The notes: a model not told the origin generated them from the letters alone. DNA of 64,000 bases from UBA7485 sp050945075 (GCA_050945075.1 JBMNSG010000001.1:1-64000), one strand, 5' to 3'. Counted from the first letter of the stretch, positions 44,375-54,004 are shown. Made by a program: numbers and translations.

Positions 44375-45746
44375 TCCGACGGGTTCTGCGCAGACTGGAA
44401 GAAAAAGAACAGAAGCTGCCAGTCGGAAAGAGAGTGGCAGAAAACAGACGAAACAGGATAAACGGGGTAAAACCGGGACGGCCCGTAAAAATACAGCCGG
44501 CAGTACAGGAACGGCAAATCAAAAAAAACGCTCTCAGCGCAGTGATGTCTGGGGGAGAATGACGTGGCGGGGTTATCCACTCGACCGCCCTTTTCTGATT
44601 ACACTGTTATGCCTTGTCGGAATCGGACTGCTCATGGTTTTCTCTGCCAGTATGTACACATCGGTTAACAACGGTGACAGTGGTTATTCATCATTTGTAA
44701 AACAGGGATTGTTTGCCTGCCTCGGTGTTTTAGTCATGCTGGTGATCAGTTGTATGAATTTTCGTGTTTTCAACGATTTTAACAAGTTGAAATGGGCGTT
44801 GATTATTGTAGGCGGACTGCTGGCGCTGGTACTGGTACCGGGAATCGGGATTAAGGTTAATGATGCGAGACGCTGGCTCGGATACGGGTCCCTGACTTTT
44901 CAGCCTTCAGAGCTGGCTAAAATAATCGGGATCATGTATCTGGCTTCTCTGATTACAACCTATCCGGAACGGATCACCAACTGGAAGGATCTTATTATAT
45001 GGGTTTTTTTGCCAATGCTGGCTGTCTGCGGTCTGACAGCGATGGAACCGTCTCTGTCAGCGGCTATGGCTATTGCTGTGGGCATGATGGCAGTGCTGTG
45101 GTTCGGGATGCTGAACAAGAGGTTTATTACGCCGGTTGTACTGGTGGGACTGGGCATTGTCGGAGCACTTATACTTGCTGAAAGCTGGCGGTGGCAGAGA
45201 ATTCTGGCCATGTTCTCACAGTCGACGGTGAATTATCAGATAAAGCAGTCACTAGTCGCTTTCGGCTCCGGCGGCTTGTTCGGAGTTGGTCTCGGAAACG
45301 GGAAGCAGAAGCTTTTGTTTCTGCCGGAGCTTGCCAATGACTTTATTTTTGCCAATATCGGTGAAGAATTCGGTCTGGTGGGCTGCCTGATCGTGCTGGG
45401 CCTTTACGGCTATCTGATCTACCGGGGCTTCCGGATTGCATTCGCATGCAAGAACAAGTTCGGGCAGTTATATACCTGCAGTGTCATGACACTGCTGGGA
45501 TTCCAGGTTTTTGTTAATATCGGGGTTGCCATCAGCGCACTTCCTGTAACAGGCATGGCTCTGCCGTTTATCAGTTACGGGGGTACTTCGATTGTTGTAC
45601 TTTTCGCAATGATGGGGCCCATTATGAATATTTCCCGGACTGTTTCGATTCCGGGAAAACGTATCAGGCTGTTTAACAGAACAGTCAGTCAGAAGAAGAA
45701 ACGGAAAAAGCGTCATGGGACGCAGACAGAAAGGGGTACGCAGTGA
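44334..45746 (+). CDS. ftsW: Septal peptidoglycan polymerase FtsW with basic N-terminal tail
   Basis: SEDS glycosyltransferase. The membrane core begins near PLDRPFLITLLCLVGIG and has about ten segments with RRWLGYGSLTFQPSELAKI, FIFANIGEEFGLVG and LPFISYGGTS. Before it lies a long Lys/Arg/Ser/Thr/Gln-rich cytoplasmic tail. Start is uncertain: GTG 44334 (470 residues) sits behind GAGGT inside murD; ATG 44322 is another; ATG 44560 would remove most of the tail, but its GGAG is too close. SpoVE is an alternative name in spore formers. Overlaps murG by 4 bases. Confidence 0.93.
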   Translation: MTNSGSSRSASRNNPTGSAQTGRKRTEAASRKESGRKQTKQDKRGKTGTARKNTAGSTGTANQKKRSQRSDVWGRMTWRGYPLDRPFLITLLCLVGIGLLMVFSASMYTSVNNGDSGYSSFVKQGLFACLGVLVMLVISCMNFRVFNDFNKLKWALIIVGGLLALVLVPGIGIKVNDARRWLGYGSLTFQPSELAKIIGIMYLASLITTYPERITNWKDLIIWVFLPMLAVCGLTAMEPSLSAAMAIAVGMMAVLWFGMLNKRFITPVVLVGLGIVGALILAESWRWQRILAMFSQSTVNYQIKQSLVAFGSGGLFGVGLGNGKQKLLFLPELANDFIFANIGEEFGLVGCLIVLGLYGYLIYRGFRIAFACKNKFGQLYTCSVMTLLGFQVFVNIGVAISALPVTGMALPFISYGGTSIVVLFAMMGPIMNISRTVSIPGKRIRLFNRTVSQKKKRKKRHGTQTERGTQ

Positions 45747-46873
45747 AAATACTGATAGCTGCAGGAGGCACCGGAGGACATATTTATCCGGGACTTTCCA
45801 TCGGCCAGAAACTGCGGGAAAATCATCCCGATGCCGAAATTATTTTTATCGGAAGTCATGTCGGAATGGAAAAGGATATCGTTCCGAAGTACGGCTTTCC
45901 GCTGGAATTGATCCGGGCCCGCGGATTTGAACGCGGATTTTCAAAAGAAACACTGGAGGCGGTCGTCGGCCTTTTCGAGAGCAGGCGTGACGCGAAAGAG
46001 CTGATCAGAAAGCATAAGCCGGATCTGATTATTGCTACCGGCGGCTTCACAGGCGCTATGCTCCTGAAGGAAGCGCAGCGCTGCCGGATTCCGAATATGA
46101 TTCACGAACAGAATGCTTATCCGGGCCGGAGCAACCGGCTCACAGGCAGACATGCGGACCGGATCGGAGTGGCTTTCACCGAAGCAGAGCAGTATTTCCC
46201 GGAAAATAAGACCTTTCTCTGCGGCAATCCTGTCAGAGAAAGCTTTGTCAATCCAGACAGGAAAGCAGCCAGGAAAAAACTGGGCCTGGCGGATAACGAA
46301 CAGTTTATTGTGGTGATGGGCGGCTCGCAGGGAGCGGTCAGCATTAACAGCAATGCTGCGGAAAGTGTTGTAAACTTTACGGAGAATCCGGGCGGAGAGA
46401 TTCTGTCCTGGAAACTGCTCACCGGTAAAGGTCAGGATGAAGCGGTTCGCTCGTATTTGTGTGAACGGCTGGGTAACGTTCCGGACAATGTATCGATCGA
46501 ACCGTATTCTACGGAAATGGATACACTGCTTGCAGCTGCAGATCTTGCAGTCGGACGGGCCGGAGCCATGTCTGTTGCTGAACTTTGTGCCTGCGGCGTT
46601 CCTTCCATTCTGATTCCCTATCCGCAGGCGGCCGGAGATCATCAGACCTTTAATGCCAGGGTGCTTGAAAATGCAGGAGCGGCGGTACTGATTCCGGATG
46701 CCCGGGTAACCGGACCGCTGCTTACAGAAACGATTCACAGTATTGTAACCGATCCGGATGTTCAGACAAAAATGTCGGAAGCGGCTGACAGTCTGAAAAT
46801 AACGGATGCTGCGGACCGTTTTGCAGCAGAAGCGGATCGTCTTCTCGGTGGCGGGAATGCGGAAAAAGCGTAA
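45743..46873 (+). CDS. murG: UDP-GlcNAc:lipid I GlcNAc transferase
   Basis: Makes lipid II on the inner membrane face. 376 residues, GTG start overlapping the ftsW stop. IAAGGTGGHIYPGLSIGQKL is the N-terminal glycine loop; MGGSQGAVSINSNA and GRAGAMSVAELCACGVPSI the acceptor and UDP sites, then PYPQAAGDHQTFNA. Overlaps divIB by 17 bases. Confidence 0.98.
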   Translation: MKILIAAGGTGGHIYPGLSIGQKLRENHPDAEIIFIGSHVGMEKDIVPKYGFPLELIRARGFERGFSKETLEAVVGLFESRRDAKELIRKHKPDLIIATGGFTGAMLLKEAQRCRIPNMIHEQNAYPGRSNRLTGRHADRIGVAFTEAEQYFPENKTFLCGNPVRESFVNPDRKAARKKLGLADNEQFIVVMGGSQGAVSINSNAAESVVNFTENPGGEILSWKLLTGKGQDEAVRSYLCERLGNVPDNVSIEPYSTEMDTLLAAADLAVGRAGAMSVAELCACGVPSILIPYPQAAGDHQTFNARVLENAGAAVLIPDARVTGPLLTETIHSIVTDPDVQTKMSEAADSLKITDAADRFAAEADRLLGGGNAEKA

Positions 46874-47651
46874 ACTCAGTGCCCGCGAACAGCGGAAAAA
46901 GGATCTGAAGAAGACACGGAGAAAAAATATACTCCGCAGAACCGTCCTGATCCTGATCTGCGCGGCAGCACTGGGTATGATCGGTTATTGTTTCGTATCG
47001 GCGCTCAATTCCGGCGTTTTCAATGTTAAAACCATTGAGGTTGAAGGAACGGAAATTATACCGGCTCAGACGATCATCAGTGAATCGGGTATCAAAGAAG
47101 GAGACAATATTTTTCTGGTCAATGCCAATGAAGCCAGCGGCAATATCAGTGAGAATCTGATGACCCGCAAACTGATTGTCAGAAAAGTGATGCCGGATAA
47201 AATAGTGATCAGTGTTCAGGAAAAACCCGTTTTGTTTGCCGTCAGTGATAATGGTCAGATCTGTTATTTCGGGGATGATCTGGAACTGATCACCAGAAGC
47301 GAGTACCTGACCAAATCAGATGTTCCGCTTATTTCCGGACTCAATTCCTACCAGATTTCCGGCATTGGTGATAAGATAACAGCAGAGCCTGCTTACAAAT
47401 TTGACAATATCGTTAATATGCTCAAAACTTTTGAGTCAAACGGTCTTTTAAACAGGATTTCGGAGATCTCTCTTCAGCAGGATAATACCTACCGGATCAT
47501 AACCAAGGACAATACAGTCATTACGGTTAAGGATACGGATAATTTTGGAAATTATTTTGGATATATTAAAACAGTAATTGAGAATGGGGAGAGTAATCTG
47601 GATATAAATCTGAATGCCGGCAATAATCCGATACAGAAACCACGAAGCTGA
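46857..47651 (+). CDS. divIB: Cell-division protein DivIB/FtsQ
   Basis: 264 residues from ATG 46857, within the end of murG; an upstream start at 46806 lies deeper in murG and is less likely. Highly basic cytoplasmic tail, one membrane segment (TVLILICAAALGMIGYCFVS), then a POTRA domain (VKTIEVEGTEIIPAQTIISE) and the beta region with PDKIVISVQEKPVLFA. Partners are FtsL and DivIC. A 168-base gap without ftsA separates it from ftsZ. Confidence 0.92.
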   Translation: MRKKRKLSAREQRKKDLKKTRRKNILRRTVLILICAAALGMIGYCFVSALNSGVFNVKTIEVEGTEIIPAQTIISESGIKEGDNIFLVNANEASGNISENLMTRKLIVRKVMPDKIVISVQEKPVLFAVSDNGQICYFGDDLELITRSEYLTKSDVPLISGLNSYQISGIGDKITAEPAYKFDNIVNMLKTFESNGLLNRISEISLQQDNTYRIITKDNTVITVKDTDNFGNYFGYIKTVIENGESNLDINLNAGNNPIQKPRS

Positions 47652-47819
47652 ACAATAAAAAAACGAGATTTTAGGTATAATACAAGCCTGATTCTTGAAA
47701 TTTGAGTGATTTAAGGTTACACTGAAAAAGTCAAAATGCAATTCTTGTATATTGACAATTAATTATGGAAATAAATTTTTATATAAATTAAAAGTTTGTT
47801 CGTTTACAGGAGGACCAAA

Positions 47820-48914
47820 GTGATTGAATTAGATGGCTACAATGATAATTTCGCCAAAATCCGAGTTGTCGGAGTAGGCGGCGGCGGAAATAATGCTGTT
47901 AACCGTATGATCGAATCCGGACTGAAGGGTGTGGATTTCATTTCTATGAATACGGATAATCAGGCATTGGCTCTTACGCTTGCTGAACAGCGGCTTCAGA
48001 TTGGCGAAAAGACAACAGGCGGCCTTGGCGCGGGTGGTAATCCTGAAACCGGCATGAAATCGGCGGAAGAAAGTGCTGAAGCGATCAAAGAACTGATCGA
48101 AGGAACTGACCTTCTGTTTATTACAGCTGGTATGGGCGGCGGAACCGGTTCCGGTGCTGCTCCGATTATTGCGAAAATTGCCCGTGAAATGGGAATCCTC
48201 ACAATCGGCGTTGTAACCAAGCCTTTCTCGTTTGAAGGTAAGGTTCGTATGCGCAATGCTCAGATTGCTTCCGGTTTCCTTCAGGATAATGTAGATGCTC
48301 TGGTTACAATCCCCAACGACAGACTTTTAAGAATGGCAGATAAATCGACATCTCTCAGAGATGCTTTCAAACTGGCTGATGATGTTCTGCTTCAGGGTGT
48401 TAAATCAATTTCCGACCTGATCTCTATGCCTGGTCTGGTAAGCCTTGACTTTGCAGATGTCAAAACCATTATGCAGGATGCAGGTCTTGCTCATATGGGT
48501 GTCGGATTTGGTACAGGAGAAAACAGAGCGGAAGATGCTGCCAAAGCAGCTATTGAATCCCCGCTTCTGGAAACAGAAATTGACGGTGCAACCGGCGTAC
48601 TGCTCAACATTACAGCAGGCGAAGATCTGTCACTGTTCGAAGTAGACCGTGCTGCTACCATCGCCCGTGAAGCTTCTGATGAAGATGCCAACGTTATTTT
48701 CGGTGCTACCATCGACGAAAGCCTTGGCGATTCCATTCAGGTTACTGTCATTGCCACAGGTTTCCTGCCGGCTGAAGAAGTCGAACAGAAACGTGCAGAA
48801 CAGGCAAAGGCTCAGGCAAAGGCAGAACACGCTCAGAATCTGAAACAGAGCCAGAAGAGTCATAAATCCTATGACGGTGAAATCAACATTCCCGGATTTC
48901 TGACCAGAGAATAA
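47820..48914 (+). CDS. ftsZ: Cell-division GTPase FtsZ
   Basis: Tubulin-like ring protein, 364 residues from GTG 47820, which follows AGGAGG; the in-frame 47796 start overlaps this ribosome site. IRVVGVGGGGNNAVNRMI, the GTP signature GGGTGSGAAP and NIDxx-type T7 loop DFADVKTIMQDAG are present. The C-terminal peptide INIPGFLTRE is a variant of the usual IPxFLR tail that binds partners. The gap before it is AT-rich with a TATAAT at 47676-47681 as a weak promoter candidate. Its stop overlaps the nrdR start. Confidence 0.98.
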   Translation: MIELDGYNDNFAKIRVVGVGGGGNNAVNRMIESGLKGVDFISMNTDNQALALTLAEQRLQIGEKTTGGLGAGGNPETGMKSAEESAEAIKELIEGTDLLFITAGMGGGTGSGAAPIIAKIAREMGILTIGVVTKPFSFEGKVRMRNAQIASGFLQDNVDALVTIPNDRLLRMADKSTSLRDAFKLADDVLLQGVKSISDLISMPGLVSLDFADVKTIMQDAGLAHMGVGFGTGENRAEDAAKAAIESPLLETEIDGATGVLLNITAGEDLSLFEVDRAATIAREASDEDANVIFGATIDESLGDSIQVTVIATGFLPAEEVEQKRAEQAKAQAKAEHAQNLKQSQKSHKSYDGEINIPGFLTRE

Positions 48915-49369
48915 TGCGCTGCCCTTTTTGCGGAAGTACAGACAGCCGCGTTCTGGACTCAAGGCCCGTGGAAGACGAAAACGCAATTCGCAGGAGACGT
49001 GAATGCCAGAACTGCGGAAAGCGCTTTACGACATGGGAAAAAACAGAAGTAATACCGCTTACTGTCGTTAAAAAAGACGGTGCGCGTGTTCCGTTTGACA
49101 GTAATAAAATAATGACAGGTGTCATGAAAGCCTGTTATAAACGCTCGATCCCTGTCGAACTGCTCAGAAGTGAAGTCAGCAGGCTCGAACAGGAACTGAA
49201 TCAGAGCGGTGAAAATGAAATCAGCTCCGCCTATATCGGAGAAAAGGTAATGGATATGCTCAAGGGAATCGATCAGATTGCCTACGTCCGTTTTGCCTCG
49301 GTATACAGGGAGTTTAAAGATGCAGAATCGTTTATGGACGAGCTGCGTCAGCTTTTGGAAAAGGCCTGA
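48914..49369 (+). CDS. nrdR: Ribonucleotide reductase regulator NrdR
   Basis: 151 residues. N-terminal zinc ribbon with CPFCGSTDSRVLDSRP and RRRECQNCGKRF, then an ATP-cone (PLTVVKKDGARVPFDSNKIM). Represses nrd genes through NrdR boxes when dATP is high. TAATG overlap with ftsZ links a dNTP regulator to division-gene translation; placement is unusual compared with the nrdR-dnaB context of Bacillus. Confidence 0.97.
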   Translation: MRCPFCGSTDSRVLDSRPVEDENAIRRRRECQNCGKRFTTWEKTEVIPLTVVKKDGARVPFDSNKIMTGVMKACYKRSIPVELLRSEVSRLEQELNQSGENEISSAYIGEKVMDMLKGIDQIAYVRFASVYREFKDAESFMDELRQLLEKA

Positions 49370-49375
49370 CAGTTT

Positions 49376-49903
49376 ATGATGGATCAAACAGAAACAAGGA
49401 TTTCTGAAAAAGAAATATATGACGGAAGAATTGTCCGTTTTCATGTAGATGAAATACGTCTGCCCAATGATGGCGAAGCCTCACGCGAGGTCGTGGACCA
49501 TCTCCCGGGTGTATCAATTCTTACTGTAAAAGACGGCTGCTTTTATTTTGTCAAGCAGTTCAGATATGCGGTTCACAAACTGATGACCGAAATTCCGGCC
49601 GGACTGATTGATCCCGGCGAAACTCCGAAAGAAGCGGCGATCCGGGAACTTCAGGAAGAAGTCGGACTGAAACCGCGTAAACTCGAGTATTTGTGCAGTA
49701 TCCAGCCTTCACCGGGTTTTCTGGATGAAGAACATACAATATTTATGGCTGACGAGTTTACAGAAAATAAATTAGACGAGGACGATGACGAGTTTCTTCA
49801 GGTTGTCCGGATTCCGATCCGAACCGCCCGTATGCTTTTTAAGCACGGTTATTTTGAAGATGCCAAAACAGTTTGCGCCCTGGGTTATTATTTCAGCAGA
49901 TAA
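49376..49903 (+). CDS. Nudix hydrolase, ADP-ribose pyrophosphatase type
   Basis: 175 residues. The Nudix box GLIDPGETPKEAAIRELQEE continues into VGL and fits GX5EX7REUXEEXGU fully. The strands before (FYFVKQFRYAVHKLMTEIPA) and SIQPSPGFLDE after match NudF/YqkG enzymes cleaving ADP-ribose. Starts 6 bases after nrdR; a terminator follows. Confidence 0.92.
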   Translation: MMDQTETRISEKEIYDGRIVRFHVDEIRLPNDGEASREVVDHLPGVSILTVKDGCFYFVKQFRYAVHKLMTEIPAGLIDPGETPKEAAIRELQEEVGLKPRKLEYLCSIQPSPGFLDEEHTIFMADEFTENKLDEDDDEFLQVVRIPIRTARMLFKHGYFEDAKTVCALGYYFSR

Positions 49904-49910
49904 GAATATT

Positions 49911-49938
49911 GGTGACCGTAGACGGTCACCTTTTTTTA
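49911..49938 (+). terminator. Terminator after the Nudix gene
   Basis: GGTGACCGT-AG-ACGGTCACC followed by seven T. Confidence 0.93.
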
Positions 49939-49969
49939 TACGGGACATTTACGAAAAATACGGGAGATT

Positions 49970-51259
49970 ATGACAGAACATTTTATTTTTTCAGGCCATG
50001 ATACGACTGATCTGGCTGCAAGATTCGGCACGCCGCTTTATGTATTCAGCGAGGATATTTTTCTGGAACGCGCACAATCGCTCAAAGATGCCTTCAATAA
50101 AACCGGTGCGGATTATGAAATCAATTTTGCCGGCAAGTCTTTCCTGAATATGGCAGTCTGCAGACTGGTTGAAAAAGCCGGAATTTCACTGGATACTGCC
50201 AGTGGCGGCGAGCTGTTTACAGCTCTTAGTGCCGGTTTTAATCCGGCAAAAATCACGCTGCACGGCAATAACAAAACCGAAAAAGAATTAAAAGAAGCGC
50301 TGGAAGCAGGAGCAGGCCGCATTGTTGTCGATTCCGCTGATGAACTGGAACGCCTGGACAGACTTACCAGAGAAACCGGCATTAACGCCCGGATTCTTTT
50401 CAGAATCAACCCGGGTGTGGACGCGCACACCAATGAACTGATCAATACCGGCAAGACAGATACCAAGTTCGGGATCCCGCTCGAGGATGCCAGAGAACTT
50501 ATCCTGACAACCCGGGAAATGCCGGGAGTTGAAACGATCGGCCTGCATGCCCATATAGGCTCTCAGGTTACCGATGAGGAGTGTTTTGTTGCAGAAGCGG
50601 ATATTATGTCCGGGCTTTACAGCGAGCTGCTTACAGAGGGCCTGCCGCTTTGTGAACTGAATCTGGGCGGTGGCTTCGGAATTGCCTACAGACCCGGAGA
50701 TGCTTCATTCGATCCGGCGACTTATATTCCGAGAATGGTGGAACGGATCCGGAAGATTTTCCAGTTAAAGGGTATAGAAATGCCCAGACTGATGATTGAA
50801 CCCGGTCGTTTCTTAAGCGCAGAAGCCGGAATTACACATTATACAGTCGGAACACGTAAAAATATCAGGGGAGTCAGAACCTACGTTACAGTAGACGGGG
50901 GAATGGCTGATAATCCAAGGCCGGCTCTGTACGGAGCAGAATACGACGCGGTGATCTGCAACAGGGAAATGACTCCGGAAAACAGCAGAGCTGTACGTGT
51001 TTCAGGAAATGCCTGCGAAACAGATACATTGATTTCTGACATAAAGCTGGCAGATCCCCGTCCCGGAGACCTTCTGGCTGTCAGACATACCGGTGCTTAT
51101 AATTACACCATGGCCAGCAATTACAACAGACTGCCCAGACCTGCGGTTGTCCTGCTTTCAGGCGAACGTTCAGACATCATTGTCGAACGTGAAACCTATG
51201 AAGACCTGATTGCACAGGACAGAATTCCGGACTGGCTGGAACAACAGAAAAAGGACTGA
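49970..51259 (+). CDS. lysA: Diaminopimelate decarboxylase
   Basis: Last step of lysine synthesis, PLP enzyme of 429 residues. Schiff-base Lys56 lies in NFAGKSFLN, a variant of the common YAxKAN motif; GLHAHIGSQ, NLGGGFGIAY, MIEPGRFL and the partner-subunit Cys in GNACETDTL are all present, as is the AYNYTM loop. GGAGA before the ATG. It stands apart from the riboswitch-controlled lysine operon and shows no L-box of its own. Confidence 0.95.
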   Translation: MTEHFIFSGHDTTDLAARFGTPLYVFSEDIFLERAQSLKDAFNKTGADYEINFAGKSFLNMAVCRLVEKAGISLDTASGGELFTALSAGFNPAKITLHGNNKTEKELKEALEAGAGRIVVDSADELERLDRLTRETGINARILFRINPGVDAHTNELINTGKTDTKFGIPLEDARELILTTREMPGVETIGLHAHIGSQVTDEECFVAEADIMSGLYSELLTEGLPLCELNLGGGFGIAYRPGDASFDPATYIPRMVERIRKIFQLKGIEMPRLMIEPGRFLSAEAGITHYTVGTRKNIRGVRTYVTVDGGMADNPRPALYGAEYDAVICNREMTPENSRAVRVSGNACETDTLISDIKLADPRPGDLLAVRHTGAYNYTMASNYNRLPRPAVVLLSGERSDIIVERETYEDLIAQDRIPDWLEQQKKD

Positions 51260-51360
51260 AATATTTCCGACAGGGATTCGGGCGCTTTCGATTCATTCTA
51301 CAATGATCGGACAGAAATCCCCGGATTGCTGTAACTGCCGGAACCTGGAAAAGGAAAATA

Positions 51361-51999
51361 ATGACAAATTTTACTAGCGCATCCTACTGGATGCAGATGC
51401 TGTTAAGTCTGCCGGGCATCATCACGGCAATCACGTTTCATGAAATGGCTCACGGATATGCAGCAGAAGCGATGGGGGATGACACAGCCAGACTGGCCGG
51501 ACGTCTTTCCATGAATCCTCTGCGGCATCTGGATCCGATCGGATTTCTCTCCATGCTGATTTTTCATTTCGGATGGGCGAAACCGGTACCTGTCAACCCC
51601 ATGAAATTCAAAGACAGACGCAAGGGTATGATTCTGGTAGCCCTCTCCGGATGCCTGACCAACCTGCTTCTCGGCTTTATCTCGATGGCTGCCATGTTCG
51701 CCACCATCGGCCTGAATAATACCTATCTGATGCAGATCCTGATGTACATGACCATGTATAATATCATGTTCGGTGTTTTCAACCTGCTTCCGATTCCCCC
51801 GCTTGACGGTTCGGATGTGCTGGCAGAATTTCTGCCTTACAAAGCACGGATGAGTTATCTGCGCTTTGGACGCTACGGAATGGTTCTGCTGCTGGGTATG
51901 ATGATGCTGGGCTTGTTCGGTTATATCATCAGCCCTGTTGTCAACTGGATATACAATCTGTACGCAGTGATTCTTAACGGTATTTTCGGTTTATTCTGA
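51361..51999 (+). CDS. Site-2 protease family (M50) membrane metalloprotease
   Basis: 212 residues, about five membrane segments. Zinc site TFHEMAHGYAAEAMG (HExxH) and the second motif NLLPIPPLDGSDVLAEF. Small Rip-like S2P without PDZ domain; substrates unknown. It commonly sits upstream of scpA-scpB in Bacillota, and here its stop overlaps the scpA start by 1 base. Confidence 0.92.
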   Translation: MTNFTSASYWMQMLLSLPGIITAITFHEMAHGYAAEAMGDDTARLAGRLSMNPLRHLDPIGFLSMLIFHFGWAKPVPVNPMKFKDRRKGMILVALSGCLTNLLLGFISMAAMFATIGLNNTYLMQILMYMTMYNIMFGVFNLLPIPPLDGSDVLAEFLPYKARMSYLRFGRYGMVLLLGMMMLGLFGYIISPVVNWIYNLYAVILNGIFGLF

Positions 52000-52748
52000 T
52001 GGATATCAGAGTCGGCGAGTTTGAAGGACCACTCGATCTGCTTCTGCATCTGATTGCCGAGCATAAAATAGATATTCTTGATCTTCCGATCGCTGAGATT
52101 ACCGGACAGTATCTGCAGGTAATCCGGAGCTGGCAGGCATTTGATATGGATATTGCCTCTGAATTTGTACTCATGGCAGCACGTCTTCTGGAAATTAAAT
52201 CCAGGATGATGCTTCCAAAGCCGAGAATCCAGAAGGAGGAGGAGGATCCGCGTGCAGAACTGGCGGCTCAGCTGCTGCAGTATTCTGCAGTCCGGCGGAT
52301 TGCTGTCTGGCTGATGGCGCAGGAGGAACAGACCGTCTGTTCCTATACAAAAGATCCGGAATACCTTCCGGATCTGGAGAGCGGGATTATACCGGAATTC
52401 GGCCTGGAGGAACTGGCGGATGCGATCAGGCGCCTGACCGAACAGGAAAAGAAACCTGACCGCAGAACCGAACACATCGTTCTGGAAGAGTTTACGGTAG
52501 ATGAAAAAAAGGACCTCCTGAGAAAGCACCTTCAGTTCAGTCAGACGGTGCTTTTTAACAGTCTGTTTCCGGAAGGACATGCCAGAAATCCAGAAGAGGT
52601 TGCTGTTACGCTGCTGGCGGTACTGGAAATGTTCAAGACCGGAGAGATTGATTTTCTACAGGAGGGACTTCACTGTGACATCCGAATATCAAAACGAGAA
52701 GATGGATTTTCTGATTCGGAACGAGACCAGGATCATCGGTCTGCTTGA
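51999..52748 (+). CDS. scpA: Segregation and condensation protein A
   Basis: Kleisin subunit of the SMC-ScpAB condensin, 249 residues. VGEFEGPLDLLLHLIAEHKI at the start is the SMC-neck binding motif, followed by the ARLLEIKSRMMLPKP helix; the C-terminal winged helix has EVAVTLLAVLEMFKTGEI. Overlaps scpB by 74 bases. Confidence 0.96.
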   Translation: MDIRVGEFEGPLDLLLHLIAEHKIDILDLPIAEITGQYLQVIRSWQAFDMDIASEFVLMAARLLEIKSRMMLPKPRIQKEEEDPRAELAAQLLQYSAVRRIAVWLMAQEEQTVCSYTKDPEYLPDLESGIIPEFGLEELADAIRRLTEQEKKPDRRTEHIVLEEFTVDEKKDLLRKHLQFSQTVLFNSLFPEGHARNPEEVAVTLLAVLEMFKTGEIDFLQEGLHCDIRISKREDGFSDSERDQDHRSA

Positions 52749-53274
52749 AAGCATTCTTTTCGCAGCGGGTGAACCGGTTGTTGTTGCAGAAATTTCTGCT
52801 GCACTGAATATTCCCGCCGATCAGCTTGAAAACAGTATAGACAGCCTTGAAAAGCTCCTTGAATGTGAAGACCGGGGCATTCGGCTGGTGAGGACAGGGA
52901 ACAGCATCAGCCTGGCTACCAAGACGGAAAACTATCCTCAGATCGCGGCAGTGCTGGGAAGAAGCCGCAAGCGGACACTGACCCGGGCAGCTTCTGAAGT
53001 ACTGGCTGTGATTGCCTACAGACAGCCTGTCACCCGTGTCGATATCGATCAGATCCGCGGTGTCGGCAGTGCCGGCTCTCTTCAGAGACTGCTGGATGCC
53101 GGACTCATTGAAGAATGCGGCAGGCTGGAAGCGCCGGGAAGACCATGGCTTTACCGGACAACTGACGTTTTTCTCAGAACAGCGGGTATTGAAAGATTAG
53201 AAGATCTTCCGGAGTGGAAAGATTTCTGCGTTCCGGAAGAAGACAATACAGGCAGTGATCAGGAAGAGAATTGA
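52675..53274 (+). CDS. scpB: Segregation and condensation protein B
   Basis: 199 residues from GTG 52675, chosen because GGAGGG lies 8 bases before it. Two winged-helix domains: ESILFAAGEPVVVAEIS, then RAASEVLAVIAYRQPVTRVD and IRGVGSAGSLQRLLDAGLI, the latter the family signature. Forms the dimer that binds ScpA. Translation is coupled by the long overlap with scpA. Confidence 0.95.
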   Translation: MTSEYQNEKMDFLIRNETRIIGLLESILFAAGEPVVVAEISAALNIPADQLENSIDSLEKLLECEDRGIRLVRTGNSISLATKTENYPQIAAVLGRSRKRTLTRAASEVLAVIAYRQPVTRVDIDQIRGVGSAGSLQRLLDAGLIEECGRLEAPGRPWLYRTTDVFLRTAGIERLEDLPEWKDFCVPEEDNTGSDQEEN

Positions 53275-53275
53275 T

Positions 53276-54004
53276 ATGAGACTTCAAAAATATATAGCCC
53301 ATTGCGGCGTTACTTCCAGGCGCAAGGCGGAAACAATGATCCTTGACGGACGTGTCCGGGTCAACGGGGAAACGGTAAACAGACTCGGTACAGAGATTAA
53401 ACCGGGAGACGTGGTGGAAGTGGACGGTTCACGGATTGAACCGGAAGAGAAACGTTATGTGCTGCTCAACAAACCGGCAGGTTATGTCTGTACCTCGGAA
53501 GATGCACATGCAGAGAAAACAGTTCATGATCTGATAGACGGACAGGAACGGCTTTATACTGCAGGGCGTCTGGATAAAGACACCGAAGGACTGATCCTGC
53601 TCACCAATGACGGAGAGCTCACCAACAAACTGACTCATCCTTCACACACCATCGATAAAACCTATGAAGCCATGGTTCAGGGCGTTCCTGCAGAAGAAGA
53701 GCTGAAAAAACTCAGAACCGGTGTCATGATCCTTGAGGATGATGAAAACAGCCGTACTGTCAGAACGGCACCCGCAGCTGTCCGTATCATGGCGGATCTC
53801 GGCAATGCCGCGCTGCTGGAAATTACCATCCATGAAGGCAGGAAACGACAGGTCCGGAAAATGTGTGCGGCCATCGGACACCCGGTTAAAAAGCTCAGAC
53901 GTGTCCGCGAAGGCTGCCTGGATCTGAAAGGCCTGAAACCCGGTGATTATCGTGAGCTTACCAGGGAAGAGGTCAGCGCATTGAAAAAGGAAGCCGGGAA
54001 ATGA
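53276..54004 (+). CDS. rluB: 23S rRNA pseudouridine synthase RluB-type
   Basis: 242 residues from ATG 53276 (AGGAAGA before it). S4 RNA-binding domain at 1-60 (MRLQKYIAHCGVTSRRKAE), then the RsuA/RluB/E/F catalytic domain with Asp in GRLDKDTEGLILLTNDGEL and RQVRKMCAAIGHPVKKLRR. Position after scpB is the usual one for RluB in Bacillota. RsuA-type 16S activity is not excluded by sequence alone. Confidence 0.92.
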   Translation: MRLQKYIAHCGVTSRRKAETMILDGRVRVNGETVNRLGTEIKPGDVVEVDGSRIEPEEKRYVLLNKPAGYVCTSEDAHAEKTVHDLIDGQERLYTAGRLDKDTEGLILLTNDGELTNKLTHPSHTIDKTYEAMVQGVPAEEELKKLRTGVMILEDDENSRTVRTAPAAVRIMADLGNAALLEITIHEGRKRQVRKMCAAIGHPVKKLRRVREGCLDLKGLKPGDYRELTREEVSALKKEAGK

